From assembly GCF_018687695.1 (NCBI RefSeq), contig NZ_CP061303.1, positions 1,116,001 to 1,180,000 on the forward strand: 64,000 bases of DNA. The letters are read 5' to 3'. The stretch is from Polynucleobacter sp. MG-6-Vaara-E2. Its GTDB lineage: Bacteria; Pseudomonadota; Gammaproteobacteria; Burkholderiales; Burkholderiaceae. The notes under the pieces are model-generated. The model was given only the letters and a program-made list of their open reading frames with translations, did not search any database and was not told the origin of the DNA. Both the position numbers and the translations under genes were made by a program. This document shows, piece by piece, positions 42,709 through 51,318 of the stretch (positions are counted from its first letter, which is position 1; each line of letters opens with the position of its first letter).

Positions 42709-43985
42709 TGAGCCCCTTTCATATCAGCCCCTACTTCACTATCCCTCTGGATAGGTAGTTGGCTGTTAGCGCGCACAAGCCAATTATCTGGAAAATAGAT
42801 ATGGCGAATCCTTTTTCGATCCCAGGTGTAGACCAAGTGCACATCTTTACCATTAACGCTCATTAAATACGGATAAGAAAATTCTTTTCGCTCTTGATCG
42901 GGCGCAGATTCATCATTTTCCAGCGTCTCAATAACATGCCACTGACCTGATTGAGAATTGCTCATCATCAATACCAAACGATGACGTCCTGCCTCAATAT
43001 TATTTAGAGCCAAAATATGGGCGCCGTTCCGTAGAGTTAAACCTGCAAGCGCTGAATTTGGATTCGGAATATTAAGATCTGTAGCAGCTTGCCAAGTTTG
43101 ACCTGCGTTTTGAGATTGACTCACAGGAATCTGTTTTGGTAGCCCAGCACCTCTTGTTTGACGAAAGTAGGCAGTAGCGTCTTGAGCTGAATTCACAAAG
43201 ACCACGGGCTGTATCGCACTGCGACCCGAGCTCATGCGGCGCTTATCGATGACCCGAACACCATCCAATCTTAAGAACTCACCAAATCGCCCAATCCACT
43301 CATGATATGAAGGCAAGCCTAAACGACCATCAGCAAATAGAACCGCCGGAGACTTCACTAGAGTGCTGAGATTGATAAGAGGTGAAGTGATCAAGCGTTG
43401 TGGTCTGCTCCAGCTTAAACCTTCATCCTCGGAAATCATCGTAGAGATCGAGCTGCCCGCCCAACCACCAATGGAAACCGTAACGAAAAATAATTGCATA
43501 CGGCCATCTGCCATGCGCGCAGGAACTGGATTGCCTAACTTCGCTATGTAACGAGATAAGCCTTTTTCCGCACCTACACGGTCTATCACAACAGCTGGGG
43601 TGGACCAATGATTTGATTTTGTATCAAACACCGCTGTATTAATAACCACATCAGGAGCGCCCTCTCGAGTACCAGCAAACCAAAATGCACGAACGCCACC
43701 ATCTCTTAGGGCGATCAGTGACGCGGCATGAACTGAAAGAGCGCCAGTGTCCGGCAACCAGTCAGCACGGGGGCTTGGAGGAGCAGTCTGGATGGAGCCT
43801 TTTGCTTTACTTGCAACTGTGTTTAACAACTTTGCCGATGAGCCAATTTCTTGACTCGCATCTTCAGCCTCTGTTAATTCAACTTCACCACTAGAAAATG
43901 GTGCCCATACAGGACGACTATCAATATGAATAAAGCCAACGACTGCGGCTAGTAGCAAAAAGCATAATGCAATCACACGACTCAT
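42705..43985 (-). CDS. Sialidase-like (BNR/Asp-box) exported protein
   Basis: A 426-residue protein with an N-terminal hydrophobic signal/anchor (ALCFLLLAAVVGFIHI). Two Asp boxes are seen: SEDEGLSW near 195 and SQNAGQTW near 295, consistent with a six-bladed sialidase beta-propeller. The FRIP-like segment is not clear, so enzymatic sialidase activity is uncertain. Segments such as SPAVLFADGRLGLPSYHEW suit an exo-alpha-sialidase-like domain. It overlaps by 4 bases with both the upstream glycosyltransferase gene and the downstream membrane-protein gene, suggesting one envelope or glycan pathway. Confidence 0.8.
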   Translation of the reverse strand: MSRVIALCFLLLAAVVGFIHIDSRPVWAPFSSGEVELTEAEDASQEIGSSAKLLNTVASKAKGSIQTAPPSPRADWLPDTGALSVHAASLIALRDGGVRAFWFAGTREGAPDVVINTAVFDTKSNHWSTPAVVIDRVGAEKGLSRYIAKLGNPVPARMADGRMQLFFVTVSIGGWAGSSISTMISEDEGLSWSRPQRLITSPLINLSTLVKSPAVLFADGRLGLPSYHEWIGRFGEFLRLDGVRVIDKRRMSSGRSAIQPVVFVNSAQDATAYFRQTRGAGLPKQIPVSQSQNAGQTWQAATDLNIPNPNSALAGLTLRNGAHILALNNIEAGRHRLVLMMSNSQSGQWHVIETLENDESAPDQERKEFSYPYLMSVNGKDVHLVYTWDRKRIRHIYFPDNWLVRANSQLPIQRDSEVGADMKGAQ

Positions 43986-45703
43986 CTACAGACATCCTTC
44001 GTATTCAACAACTCCGCATTCGAGACTGGTGTTGCAATTAAATATTCCGTTACAAAAAGATGTTCACCGATATTTCCATGAAGCATAGCTTTTATCTCTT
44101 CATCGGAATGGCGCGCCCTCATCTCCATTCTTTGTCCAACGATCTGGCAAGCATCGCAGATGACCGGGGCAATTCCTAATGGAGCATGTACAGCTACAAG
44201 GGGATACGTTTTAGTAAGCCCTCCTAGATCAGCAGCATCCTTCGCTAGATAACCATGGAGCTGAGCACCGGGAAGTAATAATCGGTATTCCTCGTCTTTT
44301 GCACGATAGTCGCACGGAATCCAAACATCTTTACCTTGGACTTGAGAGATCGTTTGAGCAGTGAAGCGACCCAGCTGACCTTCCAATGGGGCAAGGCTGC
44401 TTGTTAAGGCGCAGTAGGTAAAAAAGCATCCAATCAGCGCAAGTATCTTGCACTGGTTTTTCTTGATGAGGCCTATAAGGACTGTGACTAAAGCTATGGC
44501 CATGAGCAACCAATGCGCAGGATGATATGTCCACGATCCTGTATCACCCATAAATTGAGAATGTTGAAGATTCATACCGAGCCAAAGTAAAGCTGCAAGC
44601 ACGATACCTTGCAACACTAGTGCAATCCAAAATCCCCATAATGATAAACGCTCCCAGTGCAGAGCAATGAGTGCAGCAAAAGCCGGCATTATTGGCAAGA
44701 GGTAACGACCAGAACGCTGACTTGGCAAACTAAATACAAGCAAGAATGCTGTAGCCCACAATACAAGTAGAACTTCTTGTGCTGATAGGAAGCGACGCTC
44801 ACGCCAGCATTGCATTAAGGTAGCGACCAACACAAAGGTAAATAAACCTGCATTTACCAGTGTTGTGAGTAGCAACATCCAAATACTATCGCCACCTCGC
44901 ACTAGATCCATGAAATAGTTGGAGCTACGCGCAGCAAACTTCCCTGCATTCTCGCCCAATACAAACTCCCGCCAAATCGCCTCTGGCTGTGGGTCCAAAG
45001 CAAACCATAAAGCAAATACACCTAATGCAAGAGTGCCAACCAGCACTAATTTATAGAGATCTCGAATAAGCGTTTGAGGAATACTCCAATTTCTCCAGTG
45101 CCAGTAATGCAAACCTAAAGCTAGAGATGCGGGAACAAGGTAGGCAAATGATTTTGCAAAGAGCGCCAAGCCAAAACATAGGCCGGCTAAAACTGGGTAA
45201 AGCAATTTAGACTCAAAAGCACTCTTACCCCAATATAGAAGCGCTAAGAATGGCAAACTCAACCAGAACACTTCTGGGGGATCCGTCAAGAATGGACGGC
45301 CATATCGATAAGTTGCAAAGAATGACAGCCATACCAGCGCAGCTAAAAAACCTGTTTGGGTTTTTCCGCTAAAGCGACGAACAGCCAAAAATAAGAAAAA
45401 TGCAGTTAGGCCGGTATAGAGCACACTCGGCCAGCGTAAATTAAAGAGGCTCCACTCATTAGCCCAATGAGTACTGACAATTCCCTGCCAGAAAATGAGT
45501 GGTGGCTTGGTATTTTTGATGCCTTCCATTTGGGACTGTAGCGGCAACCAATTACCAACATCAGCAGTCATCCGCACGATATGCATATAAGGGTACTCAT
45601 CCCCATTTTTAGGCGCAAATCTACTGTCTAAACCATAAAGGTAGGTAAACATCGCTAAAACGAGGGTTAGGAGAGCATACCGAAGGGGGAATGAGCCACG
45701 CAT
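43982..45703 (-). CDS. ArnT-like glycosyltransferase family 39/83 membrane protein
   Basis: A 573-residue polytopic membrane protein. The first periplasmic loop holds NGDEYPYMHIVR, the acidic DE motif near residues 34-35 that is catalytic in ArnT/PMT-type lipid-linked sugar transferases, and NTKPPLIFW, a typical following motif. About 11 more hydrophobic segments come next, then a soluble C-terminal domain. It would transfer a sugar from a polyprenyl carrier to lipid A, protein or polysaccharide. No arn or lipid-carrier genes are present. It is first in a coupled operon with a sialidase-like protein and a membrane protein. Confidence 0.85.
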   Translation of the reverse strand: MRGSFPLRYALLTLVLAMFTYLYGLDSRFAPKNGDEYPYMHIVRMTADVGNWLPLQSQMEGIKNTKPPLIFWQGIVSTHWANEWSLFNLRWPSVLYTGLTAFFLFLAVRRFSGKTQTGFLAALVWLSFFATYRYGRPFLTDPPEVFWLSLPFLALLYWGKSAFESKLLYPVLAGLCFGLALFAKSFAYLVPASLALGLHYWHWRNWSIPQTLIRDLYKLVLVGTLALGVFALWFALDPQPEAIWREFVLGENAGKFAARSSNYFMDLVRGGDSIWMLLLTTLVNAGLFTFVLVATLMQCWRERRFLSAQEVLLVLWATAFLLVFSLPSQRSGRYLLPIMPAFAALIALHWERLSLWGFWIALVLQGIVLAALLWLGMNLQHSQFMGDTGSWTYHPAHWLLMAIALVTVLIGLIKKNQCKILALIGCFFTYCALTSSLAPLEGQLGRFTAQTISQVQGKDVWIPCDYRAKDEEYRLLLPGAQLHGYLAKDAADLGGLTKTYPLVAVHAPLGIAPVICDACQIVGQRMEMRARHSDEEIKAMLHGNIGEHLFVTEYLIATPVSNAELLNTKDVCR

Positions 45704-45886
45704 GGCTATAGTTTAAGGCTTAAACCTTGGGCTCAGAAAAAGCCTTGATATGCACTTTTTCAGATGAGCTTATGACAAATCTCTATGAGCGTGGTTCCCC
45801 ATTGTGCAGAATCTTTGGGTAAGATAGCTCAAGAATAAATTTAGGCATCTGTGAAATCAGTGCGCATTTAATAAGAACGGAGATAC

Positions 45887-46225
45887 ATGCCCATGAGATC
45901 AATTCGAATGACATCAACCTTAGTAGCAATACCCTTTATCAGCCTCATGACACTCTGCTCCACTAGCTATGCGCAATCTAATGACGCTACCAATCTTTAT
46001 CACCGCGGCTTAGCCGCAACCTGCGCCAATTGCCATGGAACAGATGGTAAAGGTGTTGTTGATGGGGGTATGCCTCTCATTAATAACCTAACGAGTGAAC
46101 AAATGCTCAGTCAGTTAAAAGCATTTAAATCGGGTGCACGTGAAGGCACCATCATGCCGCAGCTGGCCAAGGGCTACTCTGATGAGCAGTTGCAAATCAT
46201 CGCCAATCAACTTGGCAAGAAATAA
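45887..46225 (+). CDS. Class I c-type cytochrome
   Basis: Periplasmic monohaem cytochrome of 112 residues. The signal peptide ends near SYAQS (30); the haem motif CANCH is at 46-50 and Met90 in GTIMPQ is the likely axial ligand. Size and motif resemble cytochrome c553 or the small cytochrome subunit of flavocytochrome c. The start has a strong GGAGA site. It is followed after 13 bases by the flavoprotein gene, so it is probably its electron acceptor (FccA/SoxE-like role). Confidence 0.92.
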   Translation: MPMRSIRMTSTLVAIPFISLMTLCSTSYAQSNDATNLYHRGLAATCANCHGTDGKGVVDGGMPLINNLTSEQMLSQLKAFKSGAREGTIMPQLAKGYSDEQLQIIANQLGKK

Positions 46226-46238
46226 TTAGGAAATCAGC

Positions 46239-47513
46239 ATGGATCGTCGACACTTTTTAGGCCAAAGCACTGCAGCCCTTGGCTTACTCGCAGGCTTCTC
46301 GGGACAAGCTAAGGCTAATTTACAGAAAGCTGAAATTTTGGTCATTGGTGGTGGCTATGGTGGCGCAACTGCTGCCAAATACTTACGCCTCTTCTCCAAC
46401 AATACAGCTAAGGTAACTCTGATTGAGCCTAATGCCTCTTTTGTTTCCTGCCCGCTCTCCAATTTAGTTGTCGGCGGCTCCCGCTCCCTTGCAGACATCA
46501 CAAGTCCTTACGACAATCTCAGTAAACGTCATGGGGTAAAGATTATTCAAGATAGCGTGACAGGAATTGATCCCGACAAAAAAACAGTCAAACTTGCTTC
46601 CGGTAAAACCCTTCCCTATGACAAAGTGATTGTGTCGCCTGGCGTAAGTCTATTAATGAATAGTATTGAAGGGCTTACGCAAGCCAATAAAGCAGGAGTA
46701 ACGCTCCAAGCCTGGAAAGCCGGAGCAGAAACTGTCGCCTTACACAAACAACTTGCTGCGATACGTGATGGTGGGACTTATGCCATTAGCATCCCCGAAG
46801 CTCCTTATCGCTGCCCGCCAGGACCTTACGAACGGGCCTGCCAGGTAGCAAGTTATTTCAAACAAAATAAGCCAAAGTCAAAGGTCCTCATCCTCGACGC
46901 AAATCAAGATGTGGTTTCTAAAGGCACCCTATTTAAAAAGGTCTGGGCTGAGCAATATCCTGGCATGGTCGAATATTTACCCAAACACAACGTCACTGCT
47001 GTAGATGCCAAAACAAAGACGATCAAGTTTGAAATTCAGGATGACATCAAAGCCGATGTTCTTAACCTACTACCTGCAATGAGTGCTGGTGAAATCGCTG
47101 TTAAAACAGGTCTAGCTAATTCCAATGGTCGCTGGGTAAATGTGAACTTCATTAACTTCGAATCGACTGCACAGAAAGATATTCATGTGCTGGGTGATTC
47201 CATTCAGGTTGCCTATGCCATGCCTAAATCAGGACATATGGCGAACCAGCATGCCAAAGTAGCTGCGGCAGCAATCGTTGCCGAATTAAGTGGCTGGGAA
47301 GTAAACCCATCGCCAGTCCTCACGAATACCTGCTACAGCTTTGTCAACGCCAAGGAAGTAGTCCATGTTGCTAGCGTGCATCAGTACATCGCAGAAGAAA
47401 AGACCTTTAAGCCAGTTCCTGGCTCCGGGGGAGTTTCTCCCGGGCCAACAACGCTTGAAGGCGTTTATGCATGGGGCTGGGCTCACAATATCTGGGCAGA
47501 CACACTCGGTTGA
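46239..47513 (+). CDS. Flavocytochrome c sulfide dehydrogenase flavoprotein subunit (FccB/SoxF-like)
   Basis: FAD protein of 424 residues. A twin-arginine signal is seen (MDRRHFLGQSTAALGLLAGFSG). The FAD-binding motif VIGGGYGGATAAKYL is near 36, and FVSCPLSNLVVGG and NTCYSFVNAKEVVHV provide the two cysteines that form the redox disulfide in FccB. C-terminal FCSD domain features (PGPTTLEGVYAWGWAHNIWADTLG) match. It oxidises sulfide to sulfur and passes electrons to the adjacent cytochrome. No other sox genes are in the window. Confidence 0.9.
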   Translation: MDRRHFLGQSTAALGLLAGFSGQAKANLQKAEILVIGGGYGGATAAKYLRLFSNNTAKVTLIEPNASFVSCPLSNLVVGGSRSLADITSPYDNLSKRHGVKIIQDSVTGIDPDKKTVKLASGKTLPYDKVIVSPGVSLLMNSIEGLTQANKAGVTLQAWKAGAETVALHKQLAAIRDGGTYAISIPEAPYRCPPGPYERACQVASYFKQNKPKSKVLILDANQDVVSKGTLFKKVWAEQYPGMVEYLPKHNVTAVDAKTKTIKFEIQDDIKADVLNLLPAMSAGEIAVKTGLANSNGRWVNVNFINFESTAQKDIHVLGDSIQVAYAMPKSGHMANQHAKVAAAAIVAELSGWEVNPSPVLTNTCYSFVNAKEVVHVASVHQYIAEEKTFKPVPGSGGVSPGPTTLEGVYAWGWAHNIWADTLG

Positions 47514-47530
47514 CCCAGATCAACTCTTCC

Positions 47531-47559
47531 AAAAAAAGGAGGCTTTTGGCCTCTTTTTT
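47531..47559 (+). terminator. Intrinsic terminator after the FccB-like gene
   Basis: A run of A, GGAGGC, TTTT, GGCCTC and TTTTTT forms a GC-rich stem of about 10 pairs with the usual A-tract and T-tract. It begins 18 bases after the stop codon and separates the sulfide-oxidation pair from the psiE-like gene. Confidence 0.8.
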
Positions 47560-47618
47560 ATTGCTTTAGCCCAACAGATAAATATACTGAGTCTCATCAA
47601 TAGAACGATGGAGGCTTT

Positions 47619-48077
47619 ATGAATATGACCCCTACTTCACCAAAAGATGCAACCAAACTTGAGGTTGCCATTGAAAAGTGGACAGTGCCCATTGGTAACT
47701 TATTTGTCTCACTCTTTCATCGGATTGCTTTGTTTGGCATTGGGGCAGCTACCGTGTGGTCAGCAGCTGTCGCATTTTTAGGCATGGTCAGCAAAGGTGC
47801 TGCTTCGATTGAAGATCTGTTGCTCTTGTTTATCTATTTAGAAATCGGCGCAATGGTAGGTATTTATTTCAAGACCAACCACATGCCGGTGCGTTTCTTG
47901 ATCTATGTTGCCATCACAGCTGTGACCCGCTTAATCATCGACTTGGTCAACACCAAGCACGAAGCAGATATGGCCATACTATTTATGGGCATCACAATCT
48001 TGATCTTAGCGCTAGCAAACGCTGTTGTTCGCTATGCCTCCTTCAAGTTTCCGAGCAGGCACAGCGAAGGCGAATAA
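47619..48077 (+). CDS. PsiE-like phosphate-starvation-inducible family membrane protein
   Basis: Protein of 152 residues with four hydrophobic segments. FLIYVAITAVTRLIIDLVN near residue 95 and LILALANAVVRY at the C-terminus fit the PsiE family. In E. coli psiE is induced by phosphate starvation, but its function is unknown. Here it stands alone between the terminator of the sulfide pair and the convergent TAXI receptor gene; the two stop codons are adjacent. Confidence 0.8.
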   Translation: MNMTPTSPKDATKLEVAIEKWTVPIGNLFVSLFHRIALFGIGAATVWSAAVAFLGMVSKGAASIEDLLLLFIYLEIGAMVGIYFKTNHMPVRFLIYVAITAVTRLIIDLVNTKHEADMAILFMGITILILALANAVVRYASFKFPSRHSEGE

Positions 48078-49505
48078 TTAAAGTGCCATCGGGCTAGAGG
48101 CTGATGTTTGTACTGGTGTGTATTGATAAGGGTGAACGCCCCTATTTAAGCAATTGCGAACGTAATCAATGCTGGTGCGCAGTGAGTAGTAATCGCCAGC
48201 CAATCGCTTCGAGACTTTGATATTGAGAGCCTGATACTCCATGAGATCAAGCTTCTTTAAATACTCGTCCCGCTTTAATTCGTCATAGTTCGTCAATAGA
48301 TCTTGCTCAAAAGTTTTTAACTCACCGTATAGACGATTAATGATGTTGTACATCCGCCGAGTTCTAAAGCTTGGCAATGTGTTTAATACTGGATAGGCAA
48401 GAACACAGAATGGTAAGAGGACAAATATCAACCTACTGATAAATTCAGCAAGCCAGAATGGGAAATAAGTAGAGATCAGTGGATAGCGATTTTTTTCATA
48501 ATGAATCGCAACCGGACTTTCTGGTAGTAAAGAATCCTTGAATGAAGGAAACTCTCCTCTCTTATTAAAGAAAGATTCTCTGCCATTAATTTCTCGCGCC
48601 GCTTCTAGAAATAAGAACTGAATTGCTGGATGCATCCTGTCATCTATCAAGAGATTGGTAGTTGTTGCAACTAACTTGAGATCTTCACTTGGGAAGTTAC
48701 GCTCCAAGCCAAAAGCCCCCTCAGGGACTTTTAGGATTTGCAGATAAGGAATGATTTTGGTAAAGGCCTCAGCACGCTTAAAGGTGACTAAATGCATATT
48801 AGGGTCAGCCAGAAGAGTCTGGACATTAGGCGCTTCATAAGAGTCGACGATAAAGGTGCCATCAATCTCTCCTTTCTTGAGGGCTTGAACCGCATGCTCA
48901 CCAGGCAAATTGACAAACTTTAGGTCAGCACGGTCTAGCCCCGTAGCCTTCAGAATACGCATGGACTGGGCATGGGTTCCGCTGCCCTCAACTCCAACAG
49001 AAATCTTACGGTTTGAAAAGAATTTAGAGTGCCCTTGTACAACCTCAAAATCGCTGTACTTCACTTCCGGACCAGAATAGAAAAACCAAATCGGGTCGTA
49101 TCCAATCGCACCCAATGATTGGATTCCGGTGACGGTTTTCGGATGGGCAACTCCAGCCTGGACAAACGCAGCTTGCACTGGATCATTGCGATCACTTAAG
49201 CGCGCAAGATTCTCTTGTGCACCATTGGTCGGCAACAACTCGAGAATCACGCCCTTCTTGGCAAAGAATTCTGCATACTTCTTGCCAATCACTTCGTAGG
49301 AACCACCAGGCGACCCAGTTGCCATGATGACATGTCTTGGTGGGGGTGGATCGGCATACCACCAGATTCCCATCAGAACCATCAATAAAAAAATTAATAG
49401 CGGCCATGCCTCTTGTAAAAATTGAGTGAAGTCTGTCCATTTCTCCTGAGCCGTCTCAGAAATCCCCAGAAAAGTTTCCTGTAAGTTTTGTTTGAAGCTA
49501 GCCAT
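48078..49505 (-). CDS. TAXI family TRAP transporter solute-binding protein, membrane-tethered
   Basis: Protein of 475 residues. One N-terminal transmembrane helix (PLLIFLLMVLMGIWWYADPPPP), then a TAXI-type solute-binding domain with MATGSPGGSYEVIGKKYAEFF and VGVEGSGTHAQSMRILKATGL, then a second helix (FISRLIFVLLPFCVLAYPV) and a cytoplasmic, charged coiled-coil-like C-terminus. The tethered form with an inner domain is longer than secreted TAXI receptors (about 320). No TRAP permease gene is adjacent; a sensory role is possible. Confidence 0.88.
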   Translation of the reverse strand: MASFKQNLQETFLGISETAQEKWTDFTQFLQEAWPLLIFLLMVLMGIWWYADPPPPRHVIMATGSPGGSYEVIGKKYAEFFAKKGVILELLPTNGAQENLARLSDRNDPVQAAFVQAGVAHPKTVTGIQSLGAIGYDPIWFFYSGPEVKYSDFEVVQGHSKFFSNRKISVGVEGSGTHAQSMRILKATGLDRADLKFVNLPGEHAVQALKKGEIDGTFIVDSYEAPNVQTLLADPNMHLVTFKRAEAFTKIIPYLQILKVPEGAFGLERNFPSEDLKLVATTTNLLIDDRMHPAIQFLFLEAAREINGRESFFNKRGEFPSFKDSLLPESPVAIHYEKNRYPLISTYFPFWLAEFISRLIFVLLPFCVLAYPVLNTLPSFRTRRMYNIINRLYGELKTFEQDLLTNYDELKRDEYLKKLDLMEYQALNIKVSKRLAGDYYSLRTSIDYVRNCLNRGVHPYQYTPVQTSASSPMAL

Positions 49506-49584
49506 GTGCGCCGATTAGCAAATAATCTAAAAGCTAATGATAATGTCCTTATCTACAATTTCACTAAATTGATACACTAAAGAT

Positions 49585-50286
49585 ATGTTATTTCTCAGAA
49601 AATCCCAAGATCGAGGCTATGCTGATCACGGCTGGCTAAAAAGCTTTCACTCCTTCTCTTTTGCCGGTTATCACGACCCACAATTTATGGGATGGGGCAA
49701 TCTAAGGGTCATCAACGAGGATCGGATAGCTCCTGGAATGGGCTTTGGCAAACATGGTCACCGTAATATGGAAATTATTAGCTACGTTCTCTCAGGAGAG
49801 CTCGCTCATGAAGACAGCATGGGAAACGTGAAGGGCATTCCTCCAGGGGATGTTCAGCGCATGAGTGCTGGAACGGGTGTAATGCATAGTGAATTTAATC
49901 ACGCAAAAGATCAAACCACACACTTTCTACAAATTTGGATAGAGCCCAATGTTCTAGAAATTCGTCCAGACTATGAACAAAAAACCATACCGCAAGCGAG
50001 CAAAGAAGGAAGGCTCTGTTTGGTTGCATCACCTAGTGGTCATGATGGATCTGTTTCGATATCTGCAGATGCCAACATGTACTCAGGTCTTTTTGATGGA
50101 GCGCAATCTGCTCAACTAACATTAGACCCAAAACGCAAGGCCTATGTTCACCTCATTCGCGGCTCATTAGCGGTGAATGGTCAAACCTTGAATGGTGGTG
50201 ATGCCCTAATGATTGATCAAGAAAGCCATTTAGATATCTCTAATGGAAAAAGCGCTGAAGTCTTGGTATTTGACCTCAGCGCTTGA
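49585..50286 (+). CDS. Pirin family protein
   Basis: Bicupin protein of 233 residues. HSFSFAGYHDPQFMGWGNLRVINEDRI, GKHGHRNMEIISYVLSGELAHEDSMGN and MSAGTGVMHSEFNH carry the metal-binding His and Glu residues of the first cupin domain. Bacterial pirins such as YhhW have quercetinase activity, and others affect central metabolism. It stands alone, with no clear operon partner; it is convergent with the Bug gene at 50305. Confidence 0.93.
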   Translation: MLFLRKSQDRGYADHGWLKSFHSFSFAGYHDPQFMGWGNLRVINEDRIAPGMGFGKHGHRNMEIISYVLSGELAHEDSMGNVKGIPPGDVQRMSAGTGVMHSEFNHAKDQTTHFLQIWIEPNVLEIRPDYEQKTIPQASKEGRLCLVASPSGHDGSVSISADANMYSGLFDGAQSAQLTLDPKRKAYVHLIRGSLAVNGQTLNGGDALMIDQESHLDISNGKSAEVLVFDLSA

Positions 50287-50304
50287 TGACTGCCAAGGGG
50301 AAGA

Positions 50305-51288
50305 TCAATCTAACTTAATCTTCGCCTTTTCAATGACGACTTTCCAGCGAGCGATATCTGAGAAATACAAATCAGAGAATTGTTGCGTATTCATTGGCGC
50401 AATTTGTACGCCAGCTTTTTGAAAGCGATCTTTCATCTCAGGGGTTTCTAAGATTTTCAAGATCGAATTATTCAGCTCTTTGATGATTGGCTGTGGTGTT
50501 CCTGCGGGCACAAAGACACCTTGCCATAAAGCCATCTCATAACCTTTCACCCCTGACTCTTGAATGGTCACCAATTCTGGAGCACCGCTGAAACGATTTT
50601 TACTAGTCACCGCTAAAGCTCTGGCTTTATCGCCTTTATACAAAGGTAGACCAACCGGCATACCTGCAAAGTAAAAATCAATCTGTCCGCCAACTAAATC
50701 CGTTGCTGCCGGTGAGCCGCCTTTATAAGGAATGTGAATTGCTTGTAAGCCTGTAGTCGCCAAAAACAATTCGCCAGCCATGTGATCAGAGTTACCAATA
50801 CCCGAAGACCCAAAACTTAACTTGCCCGGATCTGCTTTGAGCATGGCAATTAGATCGGCCACACTTTTTGCAGGTGAATTGTTATTGACGATGAGGATGT
50901 GAGGGGTTGCCGCAACACCAACTACAGGTAACAGATCCTTTTGACCATTAAAAGGCAGCTTGGGATTTGCGGCCACATTAATTGCTAAGCCATTTTGTGC
51001 AAATAAGATGGTGTAGCCATCAGGAGAACTTTTAGCCACCGCATCTGCAGCCAAACTACCTGCAGCACCTCCACGGTTTTCTACAATGATCGGCTGTTTT
51101 AAAGCAAGACTGAGATCATTGGCAATCATCCTGCCAACAATATCAGTAGAGCTTCCCGGTGCATAACCAATCATCATTTTGATTGGTTTATCTGGATAAG
51201 CAGCAAATGCTGAACCCATGAATACTGGAATGATTGCCGCCGCTACTACTGCACTTATTGCTATGTTTTTGATGAATTTTTTAAACAT
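50305..51288 (-). CDS. Bug family tripartite tricarboxylate transporter substrate-binding protein
   Basis: Periplasmic receptor of 327 residues, signal peptide ending near SAFAA (30). YPDKPIKMMIGYAPGSSTDIVGR, VENRGGAAGS, HIPYKGGSPAATDLVGG and the C-terminal AP-AGTPQPIIKELN segments place it in the Bug family. It is last of a same-strand series SMP-30, GntR, Ldh-family dehydrogenase, Bug, with 30 bases to the dehydrogenase gene. It is likely to recognise the substrate of that pathway, perhaps a sugar acid. Confidence 0.93.
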   Translation of the reverse strand: MFKKFIKNIAISAVVAAAIIPVFMGSAFAAYPDKPIKMMIGYAPGSSTDIVGRMIANDLSLALKQPIIVENRGGAAGSLAADAVAKSSPDGYTILFAQNGLAINVAANPKLPFNGQKDLLPVVGVAATPHILIVNNNSPAKSVADLIAMLKADPGKLSFGSSGIGNSDHMAGELFLATTGLQAIHIPYKGGSPAATDLVGGQIDFYFAGMPVGLPLYKGDKARALAVTSKNRFSGAPELVTIQESGVKGYEMALWQGVFVPAGTPQPIIKELNNSILKILETPEMKDRFQKAGVQIAPMNTQQFSDLYFSDIARWKVVIEKAKIKLD

Positions 51289-51318
51289 ATGTCTCCCCCA
51301 GTAATTTTTGTATGCTCT

